Below the pieces are notes generated by a model, which was not told the DNA's origin, ran no database searches, and saw nothing but the letters and a program-made list of their open reading frames with translations. From Haloferax marinisediminis (GTDB taxonomy: Archaea > Halobacteriota > Halobacteria > Halobacteriales > Haloferacaceae): 64,000 nucleotides of DNA. The DNA lies in the NCBI RefSeq assembly GCF_009674585.1, contig NZ_WKJP01000005.1, positions 1 to 64,000 on the forward strand, written 5' to 3'. Position numbers and translations under genes: made by a program. Of this stretch, positions 27,668-35,720 are shown one piece after another (position 1 is the first letter of the stretch; each line of letters opens with the position of its first letter).

Positions 27668-28869
27668 ATTACGCCCTCTGCTTCGAGTTCGCCGAGGAAC
27701 TCATCGTCGTATCCGAGCCGTTCGCGGAACACGACGTCGTTGTGTTCACCCAAGCTCGGCCCGAGGTACTTCACCTGCCCCGGCGTCTCCGAGAATCTGG
27801 GGAATGCGTTCTGGACGACTGCCTCACCGAGGTCGGGGTCGTCGACGGTCAAGAACGCCTCGCGCGCCTGATAGTGCTCGTCGTTCAGGATGTCTTCGAC
27901 GTTGTACACCGGTGCGAGCGTAGCGTCAGCTTCTTCGAACGCAGTGAGAATCTCTTCGCGAGTGTGCTCGTCCATCCAGCTTTGGATGATGTCGTCAAGT
28001 TCCTCCACGTTCTCGACACGGTCTTCGTTCGTCTCGAACCGTGGGTCGTCTATCAGGTCGGGCCGACCGATTGCCTCGAACGTCCGCTCTGCGAGCGGTT
28101 GGGCGCTCGCAGAGATAGCGACCCAGCGGTCGTCTCCAGTTCGGTACACGTTCCGCGGGGCAGACGACGTCGAGCGGTTGCCCGACCGTGCCTCAATCTC
28201 GCCGAGCTGGTCGTAGCGGAGTGGTTGTGGACCAAGTAACCCGAAGATGGGTTCGATGAGGCTCGTATCGATGTACTGCCCACCACCGCCGTGGACGTCA
28301 CGGTGGTAGAGTGCGAACATCACTGCGAACGTCGAGAACAACGCTGCGATGTTGTCTGCAAGTCCCGTCGGCGGGAGCAACGGTGGTGAGTCCGGAAAGC
28401 CGTTCAAGTAGGCGAATCCCGACATTGCCTCTGCGAGCGTCCCGAATCCGGGGCGTTCGGAGTACGGTCCCGTCTGGCCGAATCCAGACATCCGAAGCAT
28501 GACGAGGTCAGGGTTCACCGCAGAGAGGTGTTCCCAACCGACGCCCCACCGTTCGAGGGTGCCGGGTCGGAAGTTCTCGATGAGGAGGTCTGCCTCGCTC
28601 ACGAGATCTTCGAACACCGTCGCCCCCTCCTCGGTGGAGATGTTCAGGGTGACTGATTGTTTGTTCCGTGAGAGGTACTTGTGCCAGAGGCCGACGCCGT
28701 CTTTCTGTGGGCCGAATCGTCGGATGTGGTCGCCGAACTTCGGGTGTTCGATTTTGATGACCGTCGCCCCGAAGTCGGCCATGAAGCGGCCGACCGTCGG
28801 GCCCGAAATCATCGACCCTGCCTCGAGGACGACGAGGCCGTCGAGTGGTCCGTTCGTGTCGTTTGTCAT
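27664..28869 (-). CDS. CaiB/BaiF family (type III) CoA-transferase
   Basis: 401 residues. It moves CoA between carboxylic acids through an aspartyl-CoA intermediate. Family signs: LVVLEAGSMISGPTVGRFMADFGA at the N terminus, IKIEHPKFGD, NKQSVTLNIST, LIENFRPGTLERWG and MSGFGQTGPY. The likely catalytic Asp is in PTGLADNIAA (about residue 174). In catabolic clusters such enzymes activate dicarboxylates, for example itaconate, citramalate or mesaconate. It is coupled to the lyase gene downstream by a 4-base overlap; the 113-base gap upstream to the hydantoinase gene may hold an internal promoter. Confidence 0.9.
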   Translation of the reverse strand: MTNDTNGPLDGLVVLEAGSMISGPTVGRFMADFGATVIKIEHPKFGDHIRRFGPQKDGVGLWHKYLSRNKQSVTLNISTEEGATVFEDLVSEADLLIENFRPGTLERWGVGWEHLSAVNPDLVMLRMSGFGQTGPYSERPGFGTLAEAMSGFAYLNGFPDSPPLLPPTGLADNIAALFSTFAVMFALYHRDVHGGGGQYIDTSLIEPIFGLLGPQPLRYDQLGEIEARSGNRSTSSAPRNVYRTGDDRWVAISASAQPLAERTFEAIGRPDLIDDPRFETNEDRVENVEELDDIIQSWMDEHTREEILTAFEEADATLAPVYNVEDILNDEHYQAREAFLTVDDPDLGEAVVQNAFPRFSETPGQVKYLGPSLGEHNDVVFRERLGYDDEFLGELEAEGVI

Positions 28870-28982
28870 ATCGTATGTGTCTCGTTCGTGTGTATCGTGG
28901 TGCGTTCGTCTGCTGGTTCAGTGTCCGTCCGGGGTTGTTCGAGTCGGTTGGTAGTGACCGGTATCCGCTGTGGGTCGGTCGC

Positions 28983-30383
28983 CTACACTGGTCGGTCGAT
29001 GTGAGTTCCGAATCCCTTCGTGCCGACGATGTCGCCGTCGTCGTACGCGAGTTGGCCTTTCACCACAGTCTGTGTGGGCCACCCAGTGACGTCGCGACCT
29101 TCGTACGGCGAATAGCCACTGACGCTGTGGAGCAGTTCGGGTGTCACCGTCTTCGTCTCGTCGAGGTCGACGACGACGAGGTCGGCGTCGCTCCCCACTC
29201 GGATTGTGCCCTTCTTGGGGTAGAGGTTGAACGCCTTCGCAGCGTTCGTACTCGTCACCTCGACGGCGCGTTCGAGAGAGATGCGGCCTTCGTTGACGCC
29301 CTCCGAGAGGATGAGCGGGAGCATCACCGGCGTCGAGGGGAATCCGAGGAGACTGTCGCGGATCCCGTCGCCGAACTTGTTCTCGGCGAGGTTGGCACAG
29401 TGGTCGGTCCCGATGGTCGAGATGGTTCCGTCGGCGAGTCGCTTCCAGAGTGTCTCCTGGTCGTCTTTCGACCGGACCGGCGGGTTGACTTTCATCCGCT
29501 CGTCACACTCCTCGGTGGTCAGCGCGAGATAGTGGATACAGGTCTCGCCCCACGTCTGATAGCCGGCGTCGTGGAGTGCGGCGAGTTCGTCGGCGGTCTG
29601 CCCGGCAGAGATGTGGACCGCGTAGAATCGGTCGTCGTAGCCGTGGACCTTCGCGAGGGACGACCCCGCGACCATACTCTGTGTTTCGGCGTATCCGGGG
29701 AACTCTTCGACCATCACTTCGTAGCCCTCGTCGGCGTCGGCGTCGGTGTCGTCGGATTCGGAGGTGACGTAGACGTTTCCGCCGGCGAGGGCGTTCGTTA
29801 TCTCCACGTTCTCCGAGTGGTAGCCGAGCGTCGTCGGGACGTCCTGTTCGGCGAGTTTCTGGATGAAGGCGTCGCCGAAGTCGTCTTTCATGTCGCAGTC
29901 GACGCCGAACTTCTCGCGGGCGGCGTACTTGTAGTTCATGTACCACTTGAACGTCGTGATACCGAACTCGTCGATGATGGTCGGAATCTCCTCGACGTGC
30001 TCCATCGACAGGAGGCCGAGCGAGAAGAAGTAGTCGTGGTAGTAGTTGGGTTCCGCCTCGTCGAAGTACTCCGGCATGATGTCGGCGTAGGCACCTGCAC
30101 GGCGGAAGTAGTTGCCAATCGTGGTCACACCGCCGACGAGGTCGGATTTCGACTCAGACTCGGCGTCTGCTTCCAACCCGCGGTAGATGCCGTGGTGTGT
30201 GTGCGGGTCGATTGCGCCGGGAAGAACGTACTTTCCAGTCGCGTCGATTTCCGTCTCGCCTTCGAGTGTCCCGGGTGCCGCGATAGCCGCGATGGTCTCA
30301 CCATCGGCCGCGACGTCTGCGTCGAAGGTTCCGTGTTCGGGTGTGACGACAGTTCCGTTCGTGATGACGAGGTCGTACGTCAT
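28983..30383 (-). CDS. Hydantoinase/dihydropyrimidinase-family cyclic amidohydrolase
   Basis: 466 residues from ATG 30383, the start that overlaps the upstream amidase gene by 4 bases. Metal ligands follow the hydantoinase pattern: DPHTHHG (His61, His63), the Lys for carbamylation in GITTFKWYMN (Lys146), His189 in LGYHSEN, AVHISAGQTADEL and the catalytic Asp in IGTDHCAN. The family opens cyclic amides, imides, hydantoins and dihydropyrimidines. No dihydropyrimidine dehydrogenase or beta-ureidopropionase is nearby, so pyrimidine breakdown is not implied. Ring opening followed by the isochorismatase-type amidase fits an imide or hydantoin route. Confidence 0.88.
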   Translation of the reverse strand: MTYDLVITNGTVVTPEHGTFDADVAADGETIAAIAAPGTLEGETEIDATGKYVLPGAIDPHTHHGIYRGLEADAESESKSDLVGGVTTIGNYFRRAGAYADIMPEYFDEAEPNYYHDYFFSLGLLSMEHVEEIPTIIDEFGITTFKWYMNYKYAAREKFGVDCDMKDDFGDAFIQKLAEQDVPTTLGYHSENVEITNALAGGNVYVTSESDDTDADADEGYEVMVEEFPGYAETQSMVAGSSLAKVHGYDDRFYAVHISAGQTADELAALHDAGYQTWGETCIHYLALTTEECDERMKVNPPVRSKDDQETLWKRLADGTISTIGTDHCANLAENKFGDGIRDSLLGFPSTPVMLPLILSEGVNEGRISLERAVEVTSTNAAKAFNLYPKKGTIRVGSDADLVVVDLDETKTVTPELLHSVSGYSPYEGRDVTGWPTQTVVKGQLAYDDGDIVGTKGFGTHIDRPV

Positions 30384-31039
30384 AGGGTCTCGACCCACGC
30401 TTTCACGTCGTCGGTCTCCAGCACCTCGGCGTACTTCATCCACAGGTCGAGGAGGCCAATCTTGTGTGAGGCCTCGATGCGGTCGAAGATGCACTCCTGT
30501 GGGAGGATGACGCTGAACCCGTTTTGCTTCGCGTCCACTGCCGTCGCCCGGACACACCCACTCGTGGAGTTGCCGACGATGATGACCGAGTCGTGGTCAC
30601 CGCGGACGAGTCGAGAGAGGAGGTCGGTCCCGTAGAACGCCGAGGCGTAGGACTTGTCGATGACGGTGTCGCCTTCCTCGGGTGCGACGGGGTCGACGAT
30701 GTCGAGGTCCGGGTGGTCGGAGTCGTCGTAACTCGACGGGACGACTCGGGTGTACGTCACCGGAAGTCCCTCCTCGCGCGCGAAGTCGAGGAATGGGTCG
30801 ATGTACTCGATAGCGTTCCACGCGATGTCGCCCATCGCGGTTCGATACTCCTCGACGGCGTCGAGGATGGGGACGTTCTCGCCGACGATGAGTCGCTGCA
30901 TGTCGATGACGAGAACCATCGGGTTCTCGCCCATGCCGCGTGACTCCCACGACGAGGCGCCCTCCTTGTCGTAACCAGCCTTCGTGATGACCTGTTTATC
31001 CTGTTCAGATAGCAGGTCCTCCCAGATACGGTCTGTCAT
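30380..31039 (-). CDS. Isochorismatase-family amidohydrolase, N-carbamoylsarcosine amidase/maleamate amidase-like
   Basis: 219 residues from ATG 31039. The Asp-Lys-Cys triad is complete: Asp46 in LVIDMQR, Lys129 in VIDKSYASAFYGT and the nucleophile Cys162 in NSTSGCVRATAVDA. The GCVRATAVDA, ECIFDRIEASHK and KYAEVLETDDV segments resemble N-carbamoylsarcosine amidase and maleamate amidohydrolase (NicF) more than isochorismatase or nicotinamidase. It would release ammonia from the open-chain product of the adjacent hydantoinase-like enzyme. A Met 12 codons upstream is in frame, but MTDRIWEDLL is the usual type of start. Confidence 0.87.
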   Translation of the reverse strand: MTDRIWEDLLSEQDKQVITKAGYDKEGASSWESRGMGENPMVLVIDMQRLIVGENVPILDAVEEYRTAMGDIAWNAIEYIDPFLDFAREEGLPVTYTRVVPSSYDDSDHPDLDIVDPVAPEEGDTVIDKSYASAFYGTDLLSRLVRGDHDSVIIVGNSTSGCVRATAVDAKQNGFSVILPQECIFDRIEASHKIGLLDLWMKYAEVLETDDVKAWVETL

Positions 31040-31105
31040 GACTCGCTTCGACTGAGATGCGATGGCATCCAGCATAAAAGTACGGCACGAACAGGGACAG
31101 TCATG

Positions 31106-32083
31106 TTACGGTGCAAACACCTCCAGCGTTCGCGCAACCCAGTCTCTGTCGACACCACCTGGCGCGCGGACGATGGGAAGGTCGACACCCATCTCGCGGA
31201 GTTCGGCGAGCCGGCCACGGGCTTCGTCTGGTGTACCGACGATTGCGACGAGGTCGAGGAAGGCCTCGGAGATTTCTTGCGCACCAGCTTCGGTCGTCGA
31301 TGCCGCCCGAACAGCCGCGACGTCGTCGCTGAACCCTGCCTGCTCAGCCGCACGGTCGTAGTAGCCCGGAACGTCACGCAAGTAGTATGCGACGTGTTCG
31401 GCCGCCGCACGTCGCGCCTCATCGGGGTCGTCGTGAACTGCGGTGAGGACGTACATCGCGACGTCGATGTCGGCGACAGCGCGCCCGGCGCGGTCGGCTC
31501 CCGTTTCGAGCCACTCTAGTGCCTCGTCGAACTGTGGACGCGGATAGAGGTTGGGAACCCACCCATCGGCAACCTGCCCGGTGAGTCTGACGTTCCCCGG
31601 GCCGAGAGCGCCGTTGTAGATTGGGACCTCCTTACGAACGGGTTCGAACGCATCCCAGAAACTCGTCCGCTCGGGTGTGAAGAATTCCCCGTCGAACGAG
31701 TCGGCATCGCCACGGAGGTACCGGCGGACGAGTTCGACGTACTCGTGCATCCGCGCGAGTGGGCGCTCGAACGGGACCCCGTGGAACGTCTCGACGACGC
31801 CGGGGTGAGCGACGCCGAGTCCGAGAATCGCACGACCGTCCGAGTGGGCGTCGAGTGTCGCTGTCGCCGCTGCGAGCGTCGCTGGTGTGCGGGAGTACAC
31901 GTTGACGATGCCGGTCGCGAGGCCGATTTCTTCTGTGTGGACAGCCCACCGTTCCAGTTTTCCGAACGCGGTCATCCCCTGGCCCTCGGCGGCCCACGCC
32001 GACTCGTATCCCAGTTCCTCTGCGCGAACGACGAGCGATGGGTCGTCTCGAAGCGCGAAGAGAACACCCGTTCTGGCGGTCAT
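31106..32083 (-). CDS. Luciferase-like (LLM class) flavin- or F420-dependent oxidoreductase
   Basis: 325 residues, a TIM-barrel protein of the bacterial luciferase superfamily. Signatures: AEELGYESAWAAEG, LATGIVNVYSRTPATLAAAT, ILGLGVAHPGVVETFHGVPF, IYNGALGPGNVRLTGQVADG and a C-terminal IVGTPDEARGRL. Haloarchaea make F420, so either FMN with oxygen or F420 is possible. In the Rut pyrimidine pathway an LLM oxygenase (RutA) works next to an isochorismatase-family amidase (RutB), a parallel to this operon, though this protein looks closer to the F420-type branch. Four-base overlap with the SnoaL gene upstream. Confidence 0.85.
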   Translation of the reverse strand: MTARTGVLFALRDDPSLVVRAEELGYESAWAAEGQGMTAFGKLERWAVHTEEIGLATGIVNVYSRTPATLAAATATLDAHSDGRAILGLGVAHPGVVETFHGVPFERPLARMHEYVELVRRYLRGDADSFDGEFFTPERTSFWDAFEPVRKEVPIYNGALGPGNVRLTGQVADGWVPNLYPRPQFDEALEWLETGADRAGRAVADIDVAMYVLTAVHDDPDEARRAAAEHVAYYLRDVPGYYDRAAEQAGFSDDVAAVRAASTTEAGAQEISEAFLDLVAIVGTPDEARGRLAELREMGVDLPIVRAPGGVDRDWVARTLEVFAP

Positions 32084-32505
32084 TCCTCCTCGCTCGGCAC
32101 GTCCGCCTCGACACTGTCGGTCGACGTCTCCGGTTCGACGGCGACGACACCATCCGCCGCCAAGTCGTTCCAGATGTCGAGTCGTTCGATGAGTCCCCGG
32201 CGGACTTCGTACACGTCGACGTACCGCACGTCTCCGAACTCGACGCCATCGTTGTCGACGCCGTAGAGGCTCCCGATACTGACGACGGTGTCACCCGCCT
32301 CGATCCAGCGGTCGAACTCTTTTGCGGCCCACTCGTACCGCGGTGCGAGGAAATCGAGGAACTCGTAGGCTGCGGTCGGCCCCTCAAACGTCGCACCAGG
32401 GAGCGTGATAACTGCGTCCTCGGCGAACAGGTCGCCGACGGTGTTTCTCCTGTCGTCCTCCATCCGGTCGAAGAACTCTTCGACGATGACTCGTGGTGAG
32501 TCCAT
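32080..32505 (-). CDS. SnoaL/NTF2-like small protein
   Basis: 141 residues from ATG 32505 (MDSPRVIVEEFFDRM). The cone-shaped NTF2/SnoaL fold is indicated by an N-terminal helix, LFAEDAVITLPG, FEGPTAAYEFLDFL, WIEAGDTVVSIGSLYG and VRYVDVYEVRRGLIERLDIW. Members are isomerases, epoxide hydrolases or small-ligand binders. As first gene of the operon, directly followed by the monooxygenase (4-base overlap), it may process the oxidised product. The long in-frame extension upstream to 32916 is antisense to the flavoprotein gene and is rejected. Confidence 0.8.
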   Translation of the reverse strand: MDSPRVIVEEFFDRMEDDRRNTVGDLFAEDAVITLPGATFEGPTAAYEFLDFLAPRYEWAAKEFDRWIEAGDTVVSIGSLYGVDNDGVEFGDVRYVDVYEVRRGLIERLDIWNDLAADGVVAVEPETSTDSVEADVPSEEE

Positions 32506-32514
32506 GGTACCAGC

Positions 32515-32528
32515 GTGTTCCCAAACAC
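32515..32528. promoter_or_regulatory. Palindrome in the divergent promoter region of the catabolic island
   Basis: GTGTT-CCCA-AACAC lies 10-23 bases upstream of the SnoaL ATG, inside the 140-base gap between the two divergent catabolic transcripts. A regulator such as the IclR protein could bind here (inference). Confidence 0.35.
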
Positions 32529-32645
32529 CATAGCCTTCACTCCCGTCAACCCCTGTAATCTGGTTGCCTTGTTTTTCACACGCGTACGCGAGCGGGAGGC
32601 AGCAGCTGGCGGTAGTTTTACGAGAGAGTCTGACTAGCAGGGTCC

Positions 32646-34079
32646 ATGGATGAGCAAGCCAAGCGAACACCCAGCGATAGCGTCGCCGAAGTCGTCTCGG
32701 CAGCTGATGTCGACTGGGACATCGACACCGACGTTCTCGTCGCCGGCGGAGGAGGGACCGGGTTGGTCGCCGCGCTGGCGGCCAGTGAGAACACAGACAT
32801 CCGTGTGACTGTCTTAGAAAAGGCACCACACTGTGGCGGCAATACATCGCTTTCGACGGGCATGATTCCCGCCGCGGGGACGCACCTCCAACGGGACGCA
32901 GGCATCGAAGAGACACCCGCCGACATGGCCCGGGACATTCTGGAGAAAAACGGGTATCAAGCAGACGAAGACCGCGTCAGGTATCTCTGCGAGGAGAGCG
33001 CGAACCTCATCCACTGGTTGGTCGACGACTGGGATATCACCCTCCACCTCGTCGACGACTTCAAGTATCCCAAACACTCCGAGTACCGGATGCACGCCCC
33101 CGACGGGAGGAACGGTGAGAACCTCGTCGCAGAACTCGTCGAACGTATCGAAACGACGCCGAACATCGAACTCTTGACGAACGCACCCGTGACGAAACTC
33201 GTCGCTGAGGACGGCGCTGTACGTGGCGTCGTCGCTGGACTCACCCGCGATGAAGCAATCGAAGCGAAGAAGGTCATCCTCGGAACCGACGGATTCGCCG
33301 GGAACCGTGAGATGGTCACAGAGTACTGCGAGGAGGATATCGAACGGGCACTTTACTTCGGGTCGGATGGGAACACTGGCGACGGTGTGCGCTTCGGCGC
33401 AGAACTCGGCGGCGAACTCGCCTGTATGGACGCCTATCAGGGGCACGCGACCGTTGCGAGCCAGACGGGCATGCTCTCTACCTACGCAGTCACGATGAAC
33501 GGTGGCATCCTGGTCAACGAAGACGGCGAACGGTTCGGCGACGAGTCGTCTGGATACAGTGAGTTCGCCATCGACGTGTTGAAACAACCCGGTGGGCAGG
33601 CGGTGCAACTGTTCGACGAGCGCATCTTCCAGAAGCTACAGGGTGAATTCGACGACTTCGACGAAGCAGTCGAACACGGGACGTACCACAGCGCCGACTC
33701 AGTCGAAGCACTCGCAGACCGTCTCGGGAGTGATGGGGAACGGGCCGCAGAGACCGTCGCCGCGTACAACGAGGCCGCCGCAGCGGGAGAACCGGACGAG
33801 GTGGGCCGAGTCGATGGGTCCCACCCACTCGAAGCCCCGTTCTACGGCACCAAAGTGACGGGGTCGCTGTTCCACACGCAAGGCGGTTTGGTCGTAGACG
33901 AGCACGCGCGAGTCCTGAGAACAGACGGCAGCGTCGTTGCGAACCTCTATGCCGGCGGCGGAACCGCCTGCGGAATCAGCGGTCACGGGGCGGGCGGGTA
34001 TCTCTCTGGTAACGGACTGACGACGGCACTCGGATACGGCCGACTCGCAGGGATCCACGCGAGAGAGTCACTCGAATAA
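32646..34079 (+). CDS. FAD-dependent oxidoreductase, fumarate reductase flavoprotein-like
   Basis: 477 residues. The FAD site is DVLVAGGGGTGLVAALAAS (about 29-47) with EKAPHCGGNTSLSTGM, and the C-terminal FAD segment is GGGTACGISGHGAGGYLSGN. HTQGGL supplies the His seen in fumarate reductases, but the catalytic Arg of the HGxNRLGGN motif is absent (HGAGGYLSGNGL), so the substrate is not simply fumarate. No secretion signal is visible, so it should be cytoplasmic. A TATA-like TAGTTTTACG lies about 25-35 bases before the ATG. It diverges from the amidase/lyase operon and probably works on an alkene or enone intermediate of the same pathway (inference). Confidence 0.82.
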   Translation: MDEQAKRTPSDSVAEVVSAADVDWDIDTDVLVAGGGGTGLVAALAASENTDIRVTVLEKAPHCGGNTSLSTGMIPAAGTHLQRDAGIEETPADMARDILEKNGYQADEDRVRYLCEESANLIHWLVDDWDITLHLVDDFKYPKHSEYRMHAPDGRNGENLVAELVERIETTPNIELLTNAPVTKLVAEDGAVRGVVAGLTRDEAIEAKKVILGTDGFAGNREMVTEYCEEDIERALYFGSDGNTGDGVRFGAELGGELACMDAYQGHATVASQTGMLSTYAVTMNGGILVNEDGERFGDESSGYSEFAIDVLKQPGGQAVQLFDERIFQKLQGEFDDFDEAVEHGTYHSADSVEALADRLGSDGERAAETVAAYNEAAAAGEPDEVGRVDGSHPLEAPFYGTKVTGSLFHTQGGLVVDEHARVLRTDGSVVANLYAGGGTACGISGHGAGGYLSGNGLTTALGYGRLAGIHARESLE

Positions 34080-34268
34080 CGCGCTGTTTTCGGGTGCATT
34101 CGCGTCGCTCTTCACCGGTTGTTCTGGGGCGAATCGATACGTGTTAGCTATCGACATGGGACATCGTTGGTAGAATATGAAATATCGAAGACTGAAGCAC
34201 TATCGATGCCGAATTCAACATATCCAGAAGGTGAACGTCCGCAATACCTGACAAAGTAGGTATACGAG

Positions 34269-34277
34269 TATTTATTA
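34269..34277 (+). promoter_or_regulatory. TATA box of the ABC importer operon
   Basis: TATTTATTA is 32-40 bases before the ATG at 34309, giving a short leader of about ten bases. Confidence 0.6.
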
Positions 34278-34308
34278 TGGTGAACCGCTAACCCCGAGAA
34301 CGATTGCC

Positions 34309-35634
34309 ATGGGTAAGACTCTCAAGTCTTCGACGAGCAACAGGCGACGCTTCCTCAAAGCAACGGGCGCGAGCGTCGCGGCACTGACACTGGCTGGATG
34401 TACGAGCGACGACGCTGGCGGCAGCGGCGACTCGGGCGGGTCTGGCGGCGATTCGGGTGGTTCTGGTGGGTCCGGCGGCGGCCAGGGAACCACGACCAGC
34501 GCTCCGCAACAATCAGTCGACGAGATTATCATCGGTTCGAACCACCCGCTCTCCGGTGGCCTCGCTGCCACGGGTGTCGGGATGAGTAACGCCATCAAAC
34601 TCGCCGCGATGCGGAAGAACGAGGAAGGTGGCATCGAATCGCTCGATGGCGCACAAGTGAAAGTCATCGAAGGTGACAACCAGGGGAAACAAGAACTCGG
34701 TGGACAGGTGAGCGAAGAACTACTCAGTGACGGCGCACACGTCCTCACCGGATGTTACTCCTCCCCGGTTACGACGGCGGCGACGCAGGTCGCAGAGCGA
34801 CAGGGCGTCCCGTTTGTCGTCTCGATTGCCGCGGCGGACAACATTCTGCAAGGCCGTGGATTCAACTACGTCTACCGACCACAACCCCCAGCACGACGGC
34901 TGGCGAGCGACTACGCGGACCTCGTTCCGAAAGTCATCCGCGATGGTGGCGGCACAGTCGACACAGCGGGACTGTTCTACATCAACAACAGTTACGGCCA
35001 AGCGATTCGCGATGGCCTTCGGGAGTTCCTCCCAGAACAGAACGTCGAAATCGTCGAAGAGACGGCCATCGAGTTCGGCGCGTCGAACGCGAACACGCAA
35101 GTCTCGAAACTACGCAGTGCCGACCCCGACACAATTATCGCCTCGACGTACGTCGCCGGCGGCGTCCTTCTCGCACAGGCACTGCAGGACCAGGACTACC
35201 GTCCGCCGTACCTCACTGCCTCCGCGTCGGCGACGTTTACCGACGACAAAGCCGTCAGCGACATCGGCGACTTCGCAAACGGTGTGATGGACAACAACTA
35301 CGCACTGAACCCGACCATCGACAAGACCCAAGAAGTCCGGTCACAGTTCCTCGACAACTACGAACAGGAGTTCTCTGCATCCGTGGGGATGGCCTACACG
35401 GCAGCAGAGGTCATCATTCAGGCACTCGAAGAAGCTGGGAGCGACGACCCAGACGACATCAACGAAGCGCTGAAGAACCTCAGGTACGACGACCACATCT
35501 CCGCGATGGGTGCCATCGAGTTCAACGAAGAGGGTGAGAACGTCAACGCCCTCGGCCCAGTGAACCAGGTGCAAGACCTCTCGGTCAAAGTCGTCTATCC
35601 AGACGAGTACGCAGAGGCCCCGCCACAGGTCTAA
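34309..35634 (+). CDS. ABC transporter substrate-binding lipoprotein, branched-chain amino acid type
   Basis: 441 residues. The N terminus has a Tat signal (NRRRFLKATGAS) with a lipobox (LTLAGC, Cys31), then a Gly/Ser-rich linker (about 36-60), so the protein should be exported folded and anchored outside. The periplasmic-binding fold of the LivJ/AmiC type begins EIIIGSNHPLSGGLAATGVG, with ALQDQDYRPPYLTASASAT later. LivJ-like receptors bind amino acids but also amides, urea and aromatic acids. Position beside the catabolic genes suggests that it captures the pathway substrate. Confidence 0.92.
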   Translation: MGKTLKSSTSNRRRFLKATGASVAALTLAGCTSDDAGGSGDSGGSGGDSGGSGGSGGGQGTTTSAPQQSVDEIIIGSNHPLSGGLAATGVGMSNAIKLAAMRKNEEGGIESLDGAQVKVIEGDNQGKQELGGQVSEELLSDGAHVLTGCYSSPVTTAATQVAERQGVPFVVSIAAADNILQGRGFNYVYRPQPPARRLASDYADLVPKVIRDGGGTVDTAGLFYINNSYGQAIRDGLREFLPEQNVEIVEETAIEFGASNANTQVSKLRSADPDTIIASTYVAGGVLLAQALQDQDYRPPYLTASASATFTDDKAVSDIGDFANGVMDNNYALNPTIDKTQEVRSQFLDNYEQEFSASVGMAYTAAEVIIQALEEAGSDDPDDINEALKNLRYDDHISAMGAIEFNEEGENVNALGPVNQVQDLSVKVVYPDEYAEAPPQV

Positions 35635-35679
35635 ATCAGCGTACACGTCAACGAATCACCTCAATAAAAGATGGATACC

Positions 35680-35687
35680 TTTTATGG
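35680..35687 (+). promoter_or_regulatory. Possible internal TATA box before the first permease
   Basis: TTTTATGG lies 34-41 bases upstream of the preferred permease ATG (35721), in the only sizeable gap of the importer operon. It may allow separate expression of the permease and ATPase genes. Confidence 0.35.
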
Positions 35688-35720
35688 CAGTTGCCAACAA
35701 CCCACGAGCGTAGAAACCGC

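Noticed and set aside
30384-30557. 58-codon N-terminal extension of the hydantoinase-like protein
   Set aside because: It overlaps the amidase gene and lacks family similarity; the ATG at 30383 gives a normal N terminus and a 4-base coupling.
28845-30635. 596-codon open frame on the plus strand
   Set aside because: It is antisense to the hydantoinase-like gene, whose motifs are complete; its Val/Arg-rich composition is that of a mirror frame in GC-rich DNA.
32506-32916. N-terminal extension of the SnoaL-like protein
   Set aside because: Runs antisense through the start of the flavoprotein gene and is Arg/Cys-rich; MDSPRVIVEE is the natural start.
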